Positions 9,083-17,500 of a DNA stretch of 53,841 nt are shown one piece after another (position 1 is the stretch's first letter; every line of letters begins with the position of its first letter). Under the pieces are notes generated by a model. It had not been told where the DNA came from and ran no database searches. It saw only the letters and a program-made list of their open reading frames with translations. The translations under genes and the position numbers were made by a program. Source of the stretch: JBEVNR01 sp040507985 (lineage in GTDB: Bacteria > Pseudomonadota > Alphaproteobacteria > Rickettsiales > UBA6187); NCBI GenBank assembly GCA_040507985.1, contig JBEVNR010000049.1, positions 1-53,841 on the forward strand. Reading direction: 5' to 3'.

Positions 9083-9722
9083 GGGCTTCCTCCATCACTT
9101 TAACTATTGCCGTCGCTTGCTTCGGATACAACTTATAATAGGCGCGATTCACGATAAATCGCGACGAAACGTCGGCGACCTTCTCTAATTCCGTCAATCC
9201 GTTTTCCTTTAAGGTGCGACCGGTGGAGACAAGGTCGACGATGCAATCGCACATATGCAATATCGGCGCAAGCTCCATGGCGCCGTGCAGCTTGACGCAT
9301 TCGGCGCGCACCCCGCGCCCGGCGAAATGTTCCGCCGCCAGCGTCGGGTATTTCGTGGCGACGACGGCGTACCCGCGCTCGTCCGCCCGCGCGTAAGGGC
9401 ATACGCCCTCTACGGCGGCCACCGAAAGCCGGCACCGGCCGATGCGCAGGTCAATCGGGGAATACACGCGCGTCCGCGCGGTTTCGTCCACCACGTCGCT
9501 TCCCGCTATGCCGAACGCCGCCGCGCCGTAAGAGACGAAGGCGGCGACGTCGAAACTGCGCACTTTTATCACCCGAAGGCCGGCGCGCGCCGAGGAAAAT
9601 TTCAGCGCCCGCGACCCCTCGTCGAAAAAATCCGCTTCCGGCGCCATGCCGGCGGCCTCCAGCACGGCGGTGGCCTCTTCCAAAATGCGCCCTTTCGGCA
9701 GGGCTAAAATATGCTCTTCCAT
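9063..9722 (-). CDS. hisG: ATP phosphoribosyltransferase catalytic subunit, short form
   Basis: HisG joins ATP and PRPP in the first, committed step of histidine synthesis. The protein has 219 residues, the short form without the C-terminal regulatory domain. ILALPKGRILEE, GIAGSDVVDE, YAVVATKYPTLAAEHFA and the PRPP-loop sequence DLVSTGRTLKENGL are intact. Short HisG needs the HisZ subunit, found in this window at 31618-32553, 22 kb away. hisG is the first gene of a two-gene unit with hisD. The region upstream (9723-9864) is shared with the divergent OmpA-domain gene. Confidence 0.96.
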   Translation of the reverse strand: MEEHILALPKGRILEEATAVLEAAGMAPEADFFDEGSRALKFSSARAGLRVIKVRSFDVAAFVSYGAAAFGIAGSDVVDETARTRVYSPIDLRIGRCRLSVAAVEGVCPYARADERGYAVVATKYPTLAAEHFAGRGVRAECVKLHGAMELAPILHMCDCIVDLVSTGRTLKENGLTELEKVADVSSRFIVNRAYYKLYPKQATAIVKVMEEARDRVFG

Positions 9723-9843
9723 ATCTCGTTTAACAGCTAAGAATTTTTTAACTCCGCGCCCCTAAAATAACGCAACGTCTATTGTATTTAAGGCAATAGA
9801 GTTATATGATCGCCATGGGTCAAACCGTTGTCCGCGCGCCGAG

Positions 9844-9849
9844 TATAAT
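9844..9849 (+). promoter_or_regulatory. -10 box of the OmpA-domain gene
   Basis: A perfect TATAAT stands 15 bases before the ATG at 9865. No good -35 element stands at 17 bases; the nearest candidate is weak. If this box is used, the 5' leader would be only about 8-10 bases. Confidence 0.4.
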
Positions 9850-9864
9850 CGAAAACGCCACGCT

Positions 9865-12228
9865 ATGCATGTGAAAAAATATTTTTTTCTTTTCGCCGCC
9901 ACGGCGCTCACGCCCTATGCGCCGCTATGCGCACAAGAATTGCCGGCGGTCGAAATTAATTTAGACGCCCTTTCCGCCCTTGCGCCTTCCGGAGAAGCCG
10001 CACAAAAGCCCTCGCCGCACGAAACCATCGCGCCCTCTCGCCTTACCCCCTCCCGATTGGCCGCCGCCGCGTCCGATTCGGGATACTATCCGGGGCCGGA
10101 AGAGCATGACAACGTTACGCCGCCTTCGCCTCCGCCTTCTTTCAACGCCATGCCTCCCGCCCTTACCGCCCGTGCCGCGCCGCCGCCGAAAAAGCGCAAG
10201 GGATTCGTCACGGAATTTAAGGAAGCGGCCTCGGATCTCGGGTCCACCGTCACCGGGTCCGTGGCGAAGCTTTTCGGATCGGGAAAAAAAGACAAAAAAA
10301 ATACGCGCAACGCTCCGCCCCCTTCGGCGCCGAACGCGTATGCGCAAGGGCAATTCGACGCCGGTCCTTACGTGCCCCCGGCGTACGACATCGCTCGCGG
10401 CGCCCCGCCGCCGGAAAACATACGCCACGCCTACGCCCCCATATCGGCGGAGCCGAGCGCGCCTGCGCTTGCGCAAAACGACGACGGGAGCGCCGTCGCC
10501 TATAGCCTTGCGCCGCCTCCCGCACCCAAGCAGGACAACGCTCCCGAAAAAGGAAATATTTACACGCTCGACAACATGCGGATGAGCGCCGACGAAAAAT
10601 GGGCGAACGACGCCTCGACCGTGCGTCGCGCGCCCAGCATCATCGACGCGCGGCAAAAAGAGGAATACGTCTCCCTATCTTCCGACGACCGCCAAAACGA
10701 CGGCGCGTCTCTGCCGTGGGAAGCGGACGCCGCCGTGCGGCGCGGCGCCGTTCCCGTACCGAAGCCCGCCATTATGGAGGAAAGCGACGTGCGCTTTTCG
10801 TCGAGACCCGCGCCCCGCCTGCCTGCGCCGCCTCCTCCGCCCGCTCGCCGGACTCCGCCTTCCGGCAGCGGCATCGACGCTATCGCCTCCGCCGGCGCTC
10901 CCTCCTCTCCCCCTCCCCCCATGCCGCCGGAGGGAAGGTCGCCGCCGCTTGTGTATGCCCAGCCGCTGCGCGCTCCCGTACCGCTTGCCGGCGAAAAAAT
11001 CATCTATGCCGCTCCGCCGGGAGCAAAACCGGGCTTCTACGCCTTGCGTAGCGGACAAATGGTTAGCATGGAAGACGGATCCGTCGTTCCGTCCGCCCCC
11101 AAGCCGCGCGAGAAGGCGCCGCCTAAAAAATCTCCCGCCAAAGTCGCCGCCAAAAAAACCGCCGAGCAAAAAATCGCCAAAACCGAACCTAAAAAACCGG
11201 AGCCGCCGAAAGAGGCGCCGGCCAAGCCTGCGCCCGTTCCCCCATCCGCTCCCGCCCAACCGCAATCGGATGTTTTTGACGTATCCGACTTGCCCGAGCC
11301 GCCGCGCGTCGACGCCCCCTCCCCTCCTCCCGCCGCACCGCCGCCGCAAAAAGAGCCGACCAAGGAACAAAAAACCGAGCTTTCCGACGTCGAAGCCATC
11401 AGCAAGCGTATGGAGGAGCTGCGCAAGCGACGCCAGGCCGCCGTTCCGGAGGATTTGCCGGCGGACGAAGACATGTTCGCGGATTTAGATAAGGAAGCGA
11501 CGCCGAAAGGCAGCGAAGGCGGGGGACTGCCTCCGCGCGACCGCGACGCGGCCGCACCGCCGCCTTCCTCCGCACCCCCGGCGCAGGCGGCTCCCGCTTC
11601 CGTACGTCCGGCGGAAATACAAGAGCCGATAAAAGAAGCGCCCAAAGAGCCGCAAGTCGCCGTTCCGAGCGCAGAAGAAAACGACGTGCTGCTGGGAATG
11701 GCGAAAATGGACGCGGAATCGGAAGAAGACGCGGCGAACCGCGCGCGCGCAACGGCGGCGGAAGCGTTTGCCAAGCGTAACGTCGAGCGACGGAAATCGG
11801 CGAAAGAACCCTCTCCCGCCGCGCCGAACGCCCCGACGTCGGAAGAAGCCGCGCTGGCGAGCCTGGCGGCGACGGACGCGGCGACGCCCACTTCCCCGCC
11901 GCAGCAAGAAACGCCCACCACCAACGCCGCCTTGACCTTTGCCTCCGGCGAGGAAAATCTGACGGCGGAGCATAAAAAACAACTGGACGCCTTCGTCGCC
12001 GACGTGAAGGACAAAGGCGACGCCGTGTCGGTGGTGGGGTACGCCTCCGGCGACGCAGGCGGAAAATCTCCCGAATATATTTCGCTTAAGCGCGTGGTCG
12101 CGGTGAGGAACTATATAGTCAGCCGAGGCGTGGCGCACGGTCGCATTCGCATCAAGGCGAAAGGCGACGCGTTCGGCAATCCGGGAGACGCGGATAAAAC
12201 GTTCGTTTCAACGGACAAGGGGGAATAG
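9865..12228 (+). CDS. Secreted Pro/Ala-rich protein with C-terminal OmpA-like domain
   Basis: The protein has 787 residues. It opens with a Sec signal peptide (MHVKKYFFLFAATALTPYAPLCAQ) and then a very long Pro/Ala/Lys-rich disordered region (about 50-690). It ends in an OmpA-C-like peptidoglycan-binding domain (about 695-787) with LTFASGEENLTAEHKKQLDAF, VVGYASGD and SLKRVVAVRNYIVSRGV. The family contacts diaminopimelate in peptidoglycan, so the protein probably spans the periplasm, with the extended region reaching toward the outer membrane or an envelope partner. The domain stops soon after IRIKAKGD without the usual NRRVEI-type end, so binding may be altered. High GC and Pro bias match a core gene, not a recent import. 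Confidence 0.85.
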   Translation: MHVKKYFFLFAATALTPYAPLCAQELPAVEINLDALSALAPSGEAAQKPSPHETIAPSRLTPSRLAAAASDSGYYPGPEEHDNVTPPSPPPSFNAMPPALTARAAPPPKKRKGFVTEFKEAASDLGSTVTGSVAKLFGSGKKDKKNTRNAPPPSAPNAYAQGQFDAGPYVPPAYDIARGAPPPENIRHAYAPISAEPSAPALAQNDDGSAVAYSLAPPPAPKQDNAPEKGNIYTLDNMRMSADEKWANDASTVRRAPSIIDARQKEEYVSLSSDDRQNDGASLPWEADAAVRRGAVPVPKPAIMEESDVRFSSRPAPRLPAPPPPPARRTPPSGSGIDAIASAGAPSSPPPPMPPEGRSPPLVYAQPLRAPVPLAGEKIIYAAPPGAKPGFYALRSGQMVSMEDGSVVPSAPKPREKAPPKKSPAKVAAKKTAEQKIAKTEPKKPEPPKEAPAKPAPVPPSAPAQPQSDVFDVSDLPEPPRVDAPSPPPAAPPPQKEPTKEQKTELSDVEAISKRMEELRKRRQAAVPEDLPADEDMFADLDKEATPKGSEGGGLPPRDRDAAAPPPSSAPPAQAAPASVRPAEIQEPIKEAPKEPQVAVPSAEENDVLLGMAKMDAESEEDAANRARATAAEAFAKRNVERRKSAKEPSPAAPNAPTSEEAALASLAATDAATPTSPPQQETPTTNAALTFASGEENLTAEHKKQLDAFVADVKDKGDAVSVVGYASGDAGGKSPEYISLKRVVAVRNYIVSRGVAHGRIRIKAKGDAFGNPGDADKTFVSTDKGE

Positions 12229-12351
12229 TCGGCAAGCAGCAAGCGTTTCGCAATAAAAACAAAAAAAATTAATGCGAAAACGTGTTGCGTTTTTCTATTA
12301 TACGGCCCATAAAGTAACCCGTGTTTTTTTATTGTAAGGAACTTTCTACGC

Positions 12352-12843
12352 ATGACCGTCGTCACGCGGCTTGCCCGAATATCCGATCTTGACGCCGTCA
12401 CGCGCATTGAAAAAAGCGCGTTCGACCCAAGCATTCATAGACCGACTTCGCGCAGGCAATATCGTTATTTGCTCACTAAAGGAAACGCCGACATTTTATT
12501 GGCGGAAAACGAAAACGGCATTTGCGGATGCGCCGTAATTTTCTACCGTAAAAATTCCTCCCTTGCCCATCTTTACGCCATTGCCGTATCGCCGGACATG
12601 CAATCGGCCGGGGTGGGGCGCGCCTTGTTTCGCGCCTCGGAGCGCCATGTCGGCGCCAAGGGAAAAACGGGGATCATTTGTGAAATTCGCACCGACAACC
12701 ACGTGTTCCGGTATGCCGCGAACGGCTATAAAAAAATCGCTGACCTGCCGCGTTATTTCCCGGACGGATGCGACGGCATTAAATTGCGAAAAATATTTTC
12801 CGACTCTCCCGTCGCGCATAACGAGGCGCCCATAAACGGATGA
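12352..12843 (+). CDS. GNAT-family N-acetyltransferase
   Basis: This 163-residue protein has a GNAT fold: an N-terminal ARISDLDAVTRIE segment, the strand LAHLYAIAVSPDMQSAGVGRALF with the acetyl-CoA loop pattern Q-x-x-G-x-G/A, and a C-terminal half ending in YAANGYKKIADLPRYFPDG. The last part is typical of RimI-like acetyltransferases. The substrate cannot be told; ribosomal protein or a small amine are both possible. AAGGAA ten bases before the ATG supports the start. Confidence 0.85.
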   Translation: MTVVTRLARISDLDAVTRIEKSAFDPSIHRPTSRRQYRYLLTKGNADILLAENENGICGCAVIFYRKNSSLAHLYAIAVSPDMQSAGVGRALFRASERHVGAKGKTGIICEIRTDNHVFRYAANGYKKIADLPRYFPDGCDGIKLRKIFSDSPVAHNEAPING

Positions 12844-12886
12844 CTGCCGATTCCCTTATTTTATTAAACATGAAATAAATTATGGC

Positions 12887-12915
12887 TTGAAAAACGTATG
12901 AGGCACGATTAATAT
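12887..12915 (+). promoter_or_regulatory. Putative promoter of the 12952 gene
   Basis: TTGAAA at 12887-12892 and TAATAT at 12910-12915 are separated by 17 bases. Transcription would start near 12922. Confidence 0.5.
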
Positions 12916-12923
12916 GCGTTAGG

Positions 12924-12938
12924 TTAAGAATTTATTAA
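12924..12938 (+). promoter_or_regulatory. CtrA-type box TTAA-N7-TTAA
   Basis: TTAA at 12924-12927 and TTAA at 12935-12938 are separated by exactly seven bases, the full CtrA consensus. It lies between the predicted transcription start and the ribosome site (AAAGGAG at 12937-12943), where binding would be expected to repress. divK and pleD in the same window show that the CtrA circuit is probably present. Confidence 0.5.
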
Positions 12939-12951
12939 AGGAGCGAGCGAC

Positions 12952-13335
12952 GTGTCCATCGTGCAGAAACTTATGCGGCAAATTCCCGAGCTTGCGGACG
13001 CGGAAGAGGCGCCGCCGTTCGACCGTCGCTACGTTCGCAAGCTCTCCGAATTAACCGGAAGCGCGTTGCAAAAAAATTGCGACGTCATGCAGCTTTCTAA
13101 CGGCGACGTGGTGGTGGCCGAAATCAAGACCGTATTTTACACCTATCGCTGGGACGACAGGAAGGGCAAGTTCCTCCGCAGCAAAAACGTGCGCAAACGT
13201 CGCATGTCCGACGATTTTTCGGATATGGAAATGGAAAACGACGTCGAAACGGAATACGGAGAGGAAGAAAAAGAACCGCAACATGCCGCGAAAAAATCGC
13301 CCGCCCGTCGCGCGCTCCCGGAATTTGCGGAATAA
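12952..13335 (+). CDS. Small conserved alphaproteobacterial protein of unknown function
   Basis: The protein has 127 residues and starts with GTG behind a good AAAGGAG. The centre (about residues 20-85) is compact: LSELTGSALQKNCDVMQLSNGD, then VVVAEIKTVFYTYRWD. The C-terminal third is charged and probably disordered (acidic stretch, then Lys/Arg). There is no signal peptide. I recall similar short proteins from Rickettsiales-type genomes carrying a DUF name, but I cannot assign the family with confidence. A CtrA-type site in its leader suggests cell-cycle-regulated expression. It is followed after 15 bases by ccmG, so the three genes 12952-14287 could form one transcript. Confidence 0.8.
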   Translation: MSIVQKLMRQIPELADAEEAPPFDRRYVRKLSELTGSALQKNCDVMQLSNGDVVVAEIKTVFYTYRWDDRKGKFLRSKNVRKRRMSDDFSDMEMENDVETEYGEEEKEPQHAAKKSPARRALPEFAE

Positions 13336-13350
13336 GTCTATAACGCCCCC

Positions 13351-13896
13351 ATGAAAAAAAGTAACCGTAACCGCTTGACGTTGCTGGTAAGCCTATCGGC
13401 TCTCGCCGTTTTTTTTTCTATTGCGGCGGGGTACGCGTTTTCCCTTAGCGATAAATCGCACTTACCGTTCGGCGGCGAAACGCTCGACCGTCCCCTTCCC
13501 TCCTTCGCGCTCACGGACACGGAAGGCAACGCCGTCAGCGACGCCGATTTTCGGAAAGGAACCGTCATACTCAACGTTTTCGCCTCATGGTGCGCTTATT
13601 GTGCCGTCGAGCATAGCGTATGGAACGCGCTTCGCGAAAAGCGTCCGGACGCGCTTGTGATTGGGTCGGCATGGGCGGATAATCCCGTGGCGCTCAAAAA
13701 CTGGCTACAAAAGCGCGGAAACCCGTATAGTCGCGTAATCGACGATCCGGACGGAAAGCTCGCCATGAATTTAGGCGTAACGGGCGCGCCGGAAACGTAC
13801 CTCATAAAAAACGGAAAAATCGTCGCGCGTTTTGCCGGCGCCATATCGGAAGACATGTTGTATGACGTATTGTTGCCGTTTCTCGCGTCGCCTTAA
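13351..13896 (+). CDS. ccmG: CcmG/DsbE thiol:disulfide interchange protein
   Basis: CcmG keeps the haem-binding cysteines of apocytochrome c reduced in the periplasm. The 181-residue protein has an N-terminal membrane anchor (about 10-30), then a thioredoxin domain with the redox motif in FASWCAYCAVEHSVW and the cis-Pro loop GAPETYLI. The CAYC motif and the acidic insert are as in CcmG. It overlaps ccmH, its usual partner. ccmE, ccmF and ccmI are not here, so the ccm genes are split. Confidence 0.92.
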   Translation: MKKSNRNRLTLLVSLSALAVFFSIAAGYAFSLSDKSHLPFGGETLDRPLPSFALTDTEGNAVSDADFRKGTVILNVFASWCAYCAVEHSVWNALREKRPDALVIGSAWADNPVALKNWLQKRGNPYSRVIDDPDGKLAMNLGVTGAPETYLIKNGKIVARFAGAISEDMLYDVLLPFLASP

Positions 13897-14287
13897 CGCC
13901 TGCCGCATGGCGCCGTTGGCGATCGCGCTGCTATTTTTTCCTCTTGCGGCCCATGCGATCGCCATAGAAAAACGGCTCGACGATTCGGCCTTAGAGGCCG
14001 AGGCGCGCGATATATTTAAGGAATTGCGATGCATGACGTGCGCCGGCGAGTCCATCTACGACTCGCGCAGCCCTCTGGCGTCGAACATGCGCAAGAAAGT
14101 GCGCGACGACGTGGCGGAGGGCAAGTCGCCGGACGCCATTACACGCTATTTCGTCGAGCGATACGGCGACGCCATATTAATGGCGCCTCCCAAAGGAAAC
14201 GTGTTTTTATGGGCGCTGCCGATTGTCTTAACCGCGACGGCCACGCTCGCCGGCGCCTGCGTCGCATTCAAAACCAGGCGGCGCTAA
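13862..14287 (+). CDS. ccmH: CcmH cytochrome c maturation protein
   Basis: CcmH works with CcmF and CcmG in haem attachment. The defining motif is present in LRCMTCAGESIYDSRSPLA. It is followed by MRKKVRDDVAEGKSPDAI, FVERYGDAILMAPP and a C-terminal membrane helix (FLWALPIVLTATATLAGACV). I chose the ATG at 13862, giving 141 residues, because GGAAGA lies eight bases before it and it supplies the Arg-rich n-region of the signal peptide; the alternative ATG at 13907 lacks both. The gene overlaps ccmG by 35 bases. Its stop codon overlaps a decayed permease fragment on the other strand. Confidence 0.93.
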   Translation: MTYCCRFSRRLNACRMAPLAIALLFFPLAAHAIAIEKRLDDSALEAEARDIFKELRCMTCAGESIYDSRSPLASNMRKKVRDDVAEGKSPDAITRYFVERYGDAILMAPPKGNVFLWALPIVLTATATLAGACVAFKTRRR

Positions 14288-14361
14288 CGCGGCGCCATCT
14301 CCGGCATTCTTGCCATAGGAATGCCGATATAATGCCGGTCCATCCACCATATGAACGCAAC
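14284..14361 (-). pseudogene. Remnant A of an AEC permease 3' end, internally deleted
   Basis: On the minus strand this encodes VAFIWWMDRHY, then jumps to PMARMPEMAPR and a stop. The intact permease at 16563-17495 has VAFVWADRHYF and, about 50 residues later, LPLMVKMLEIAPR and its stop. So this is the tail of a second permease gene with an internal deletion, still in frame for 25 codons. The 3' end is also similar at nucleotide level. Confidence 0.8.
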
Positions 14362-14401
14362 GGACCTCGGTAGTAAGGAAAATTTTTTTCCTTTTTTTAA
14401 A

Positions 14402-14537
14402 AGGCTGTAGCGATGTAACTTTTAGGCGGTTTTAGAAGGAGTTTAGCCTTCCTAGCAATCTTACGGAGGCTAAATTTCGACGCGAAACCGTCTAAAAATC
14501 CCCAAAAAATCGCCTAAAAGTTACATCGCTACAGCCT
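14402..14537. mobile_element. 136-bp MITE-like element with perfect 27-bp terminal inverted repeats
   Basis: Bases 14402-14428 and 14511-14537 are perfect inverted copies of each other (starting AGGCTGTAGCGATGTAAC). A second inverted pair lies inside (TTTAGCCT at 14442-14449, AGGCTAAA at 14467-14474), so the whole element can fold into one long hairpin. It has no coding capacity, so it is non-autonomous. No clear target-site duplication is visible. It sits between the permease remnant and the orphan gene 14564-15358. An attenuator-like RNA hairpin is an alternative reading. Confidence 0.75.
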
Positions 14538-14563
14538 CTAAGACCATTATACGGCCCTAACGT

Positions 14564-15358
14564 TCACTCATGTTCTCCTTTGGCATAAGACGTCAACATA
14601 TTGAAAACAGATCCTTCAAATTTTTGATTGGCAGTTCTCAGTACGTCATCGACCTCTATGGCGCGCGCGCAATCAGGAAAACGCTGCTTGGAATTGCTTT
14701 CATCTCTATTTAGCCAATATTCTGGATCGTTAGAATACACGATACATACTCCGAATGCGGAGCGATCGCTTCCTCTTCGCTTGAACGGTTTTTTCATTGC
14801 GTGGGGAAGCTGCCATCTTTGAAAATCTTCTATCGTTTGATTTTTTTTCGTATATTCCTTAGCTTCTTGAAGCTTACTTTTCCTATCCGGCAACTCCCGG
14901 CGCGGTAACTCCTCTAGCGGCGAAAACGATATAATAACGGCGCTATCGTCAGCGTTCAGAATGATGTTGAATGCGTGCAAATGCGCCGAGACAAAAGAAG
15001 ACGCATAACTTTTATATTCTTCCAATCCTTCCGATGCATCGTCGCACGAAAATTCGGAGTTAGAATATGCTGCAACTCCAAAACCAAAAGCGCTATAGGT
15101 TATGACGCATAACGCTCCGTCGGCGGAACGGGAGCGATTTGCTTTTGCCGATTCAATCACGTCGTGGATTAGTGGCTTCATTTGCTCCGACGCATTATCC
15201 GGCGTAAAGACAATGATCCAATCTTTTGGCGGCGCTACTTCCCCATCTTCCTCCTTCGACGCTACTTCCCCGCTTGTTCTGCTTTCATCGCCCTCCTCAT
15301 TAACCAAATCGACAAAAGTAACTTTTTTATTCGCCTGACGGTCGTGGGCAGTAGACAT
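14564..15358 (-). CDS. Orphan protein, 264 residues
   Basis: I do not recognise this protein. The N-terminal 50 residues are charged and acidic (NEEGDESR, SKEEDGE), so probably disordered. From about residue 48 the sequence looks folded: DWIIVFTPDN, ALCVITYSAFGFGVAAYSN, FNIILNADDSAVIISFSPLEELP, FGVCIVYSNDPEYW. There is no signal peptide or membrane segment. GC is below that of neighbouring core genes. The ATG has no ribosome site; the context is atcATGT, and an AT-rich upstream contains TATATA at about 15415-15430. The gene is bracketed by remnant A with the 136-bp element on one side and remnant B on the other. Confidence 0.75.
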   Translation of the reverse strand: MSTAHDRQANKKVTFVDLVNEEGDESRTSGEVASKEEDGEVAPPKDWIIVFTPDNASEQMKPLIHDVIESAKANRSRSADGALCVITYSAFGFGVAAYSNSEFSCDDASEGLEEYKSYASSFVSAHLHAFNIILNADDSAVIISFSPLEELPRRELPDRKSKLQEAKEYTKKNQTIEDFQRWQLPHAMKKPFKRRGSDRSAFGVCIVYSNDPEYWLNRDESNSKQRFPDCARAIEVDDVLRTANQKFEGSVFNMLTSYAKGEHE

Positions 15359-15491
15359 GATGTGCGTAAAAAAGTAACGACGCGTGGCGTTTTTTATGAC
15401 AATAAACGCAAAAATATATATGTTTTACACTATATAGAAAGAATGCGGTATGGCAAGACGATTCATCGACGCTCCGTTACACTATAACGCG

Positions 15492-15554
15492 CTAACGCGG
15501 CGCTATCTCCGGCATTTTCACCATAAGCGGCACGAAAACTACAGCCAATATGAT
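15492..15554 (-). pseudogene. Remnant B of an AEC permease 3' end
   Basis: On the minus strand a TAA is followed by codons for IILAVVFVPLMVKMPEIAPR and a stop. The intact permease ends TLAALVYLPLMVKMLEIAPR. About 44 bases covering the stop codon and the last dozen codons are nearly identical to the intact gene end at 16561-16603 (one mismatch). This is a second decayed copy of the same gene end. Confidence 0.8.
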
Positions 15555-15672
15555 TTATATTGATTTATGTTTTTTTTTAAAAGAAATCAATCTGGGCGTA
15601 CGCGTTAAGAGAGAAAAAAACTAGCGATAAACGGCCTGCCGTTCGAATAACAACATAAACGACCGTTTGTCC

Positions 15673-16344
15673 TTACAAATTAATCAAATGGACGGTAATG
15701 TTTGTGAATTGCGGAAAGACGCGCAAAAACTGATTCTTAAGCTCACAGTAGAGCAAAGCATTTTGTTCGTTCAATGCTCCCGCATCCGACAAAGAAGGAT
15801 TCACTAACGTGTGATTCGGGTCGTGATTTTGCTGAAGGAACATTAAAAGCGCAGGCATATTTTGTAACGTCTCGAACGGTCTCGAGTCATATTGAACATA
15901 TGTATGCGATTCGCCATCCCTTTGCTTATTTCCCGGAAAACAGAATGCGAACTGACTATCTTCTTTCTTGATATAGGTTCCATTCACAAAGATAGCGTCC
16001 AATGCGTCGAAAAGAGGTTGATGCGAAGCGTCGGTCGCAACAATATCGCGTAATTGATTTTGTATGGTTGCAACATGTGCTTGATAGTCGGCGTTATCGC
16101 GTCTGAGGTTGGAGAATTTGGGGAGAAAAAATAGTGCGTCTAGAATGCGATTGGCGTGACGCATACCATGGTCAAGGCGACTTTTCCGTTCTTCCGCTTG
16201 TGATACGTCAGTTGTCAAGGCTTCTAATTCTTGTTTCAAGGCTTCAATCCGTGCTTCTTTCTCTGAAATATCTTTACCTAAAGAGTCGAAGACTGTGCCT
16301 TCAAGGGATATTGTCGGCACTTGCAATTGAGACGAAGATGCCAT
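15673..16344 (-). CDS. Orphan coiled-coil protein
   Basis: An unrecognised 223-residue protein. Residues about 15-60 have heptad character (EKEARIEALKQELEALTTDV), predicting a coiled coil. The rest is a mixed fold without known motifs, ending in FPQFTNITVHLINL. The frame continues 33 codons further upstream, but I chose the ATG at 16344: its context is gtcATGG behind a 78% pyrimidine leader, the same arrangement as the other orphans, while the upstream extension reads like leader sequence. There is no ribosome site. The gene lies between permease remnant B and the intact permease. Confidence 0.7.
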   Translation of the reverse strand: MASSSQLQVPTISLEGTVFDSLGKDISEKEARIEALKQELEALTTDVSQAEERKSRLDHGMRHANRILDALFFLPKFSNLRRDNADYQAHVATIQNQLRDIVATDASHQPLFDALDAIFVNGTYIKKEDSQFAFCFPGNKQRDGESHTYVQYDSRPFETLQNMPALLMFLQQNHDPNHTLVNPSLSDAGALNEQNALLYCELKNQFLRVFPQFTNITVHLINL

Positions 16345-16562
16345 GACGACACAAGAAATCGGAGCGGACGATAAATAAGAAGGATCAAAAATAGAAAAGA
16401 GGTAGCGGAACCCGTAAAATAAACTGTGTTGTAATGATAGCATATTATTGTTACAATTTTTTTACGTCGTCGATATTCGGCTCTTGCTAAAAAATTCTCG
16501 AAAATCGCAATGCTTCAAAAAGCGTCTACAACCTGCCCCCCCCGGCCAAAATATAGACGACG

Positions 16563-17495
16563 CTAACGCGGCGCTATCTCCAGCATTTTCACCATAAGCG
16601 GCAGGTATACTAACGCGGCCAAGGTTGTCAGCAGGCACGCGGTCGCCGCTTTTTCGGGACGCATGTTATATTTCATGGCGAAGGCGATGGAGTTCACCCC
16701 CAGCGGCATAATCGAAACCAGCAAAAGCGGGCGATAAAAATCGTCGCCGAGCAGATGGAAATAATGCCGGTCCGCCCACACGAACGCCACGGCGATCAAC
16801 GGAGACGCCACGAATTTTGCGACGGCGACGGTGCAAATATACGGCCAATCGGTCGCGAACTTGTTGGTTTCGGACACGCCCAGCCCAATCACCATCATCC
16901 CCGCCACCACGTAGGCGCCCTTGAAATAGCCGTAAAACGTTCCGGTGATTCCTTGGGGCAACTCTATATGCAAGGCGGAGCACGCCATGCCGGCGAAAAT
17001 GGCATAGGTCGCCGGAAATTTCAGCACGTTTTTCAGGCTTTCCAGCGGCGTATAGGCGCCGCGCGATATAAAATAGACGCCCAGGGAATTCTCGCACAGG
17101 GTAAATCCAAAACCGGCCAAGACATATATGCCCAACCGTTCCGGATCGAACAGCGCCATCGCGACCGGAATGCCGAAATACCCGCAATTGGCGCCGGCGG
17201 CGGACAAGGCGGCCAAATAAGGCGTTTTTTCCCCCAGATACCGGCGCGATATCCGGAGCGTCGTCACGCATAGTATCGCCGACAACGCAAACACTAGCGC
17301 CGGCACGCACAACGCTTCGTTCGTCATGCGCATTTGCGAAACGGCGATAAAAAACACGATGGGGGCGAACACCGCCGTCGCCAGCGCCCCGATGCTGCGC
17401 GCGTCTATCTTGAGCCACCTGCCGCTGACATACCCTATCGCCATCATGGCGAAAAGATACGAGGTTTCGCGGGCAAGGGTGAAGAATACATCCAT
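16563..17495 (-). CDS. Auxin-efflux-carrier (AEC) family permease
   Basis: This 310-residue integral membrane protein has about ten hydrophobic helices in the two-bundle AEC layout. Helpful stretches are FAPIVFFIAVSQMRM, GANCGYFGIPVAM with the unwound-helix Gly-Pro region, GLGVSETNKF, and PLLLVSIMPLGVNSIAFAM. Family members export organic acids such as malate; the substrate is not readable here. The ATG follows the enolase stop after five bases, so it is probably co-transcribed with eno. Two decayed copies of its 3' end lie downstream at 15492-15554 and 14284-14361, evidence that the locus once held extra paralogues or suffered repeated insertion. Confidence 0.88.
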   Translation of the reverse strand: MDVFFTLARETSYLFAMMAIGYVSGRWLKIDARSIGALATAVFAPIVFFIAVSQMRMTNEALCVPALVFALSAILCVTTLRISRRYLGEKTPYLAALSAAGANCGYFGIPVAMALFDPERLGIYVLAGFGFTLCENSLGVYFISRGAYTPLESLKNVLKFPATYAIFAGMACSALHIELPQGITGTFYGYFKGAYVVAGMMVIGLGVSETNKFATDWPYICTVAVAKFVASPLIAVAFVWADRHYFHLLGDDFYRPLLLVSIMPLGVNSIAFAMKYNMRPEKAATACLLTTLAALVYLPLMVKMLEIAPR

Positions 17496-17500
17496 GTTAA

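Noticed and set aside
11037..12014. Long Ser/Ala-rich minus-strand frame opposite the OmpA-domain gene
   Set aside because: Antisense shadow in a GC-rich gene; no ribosome site and no protein family character.
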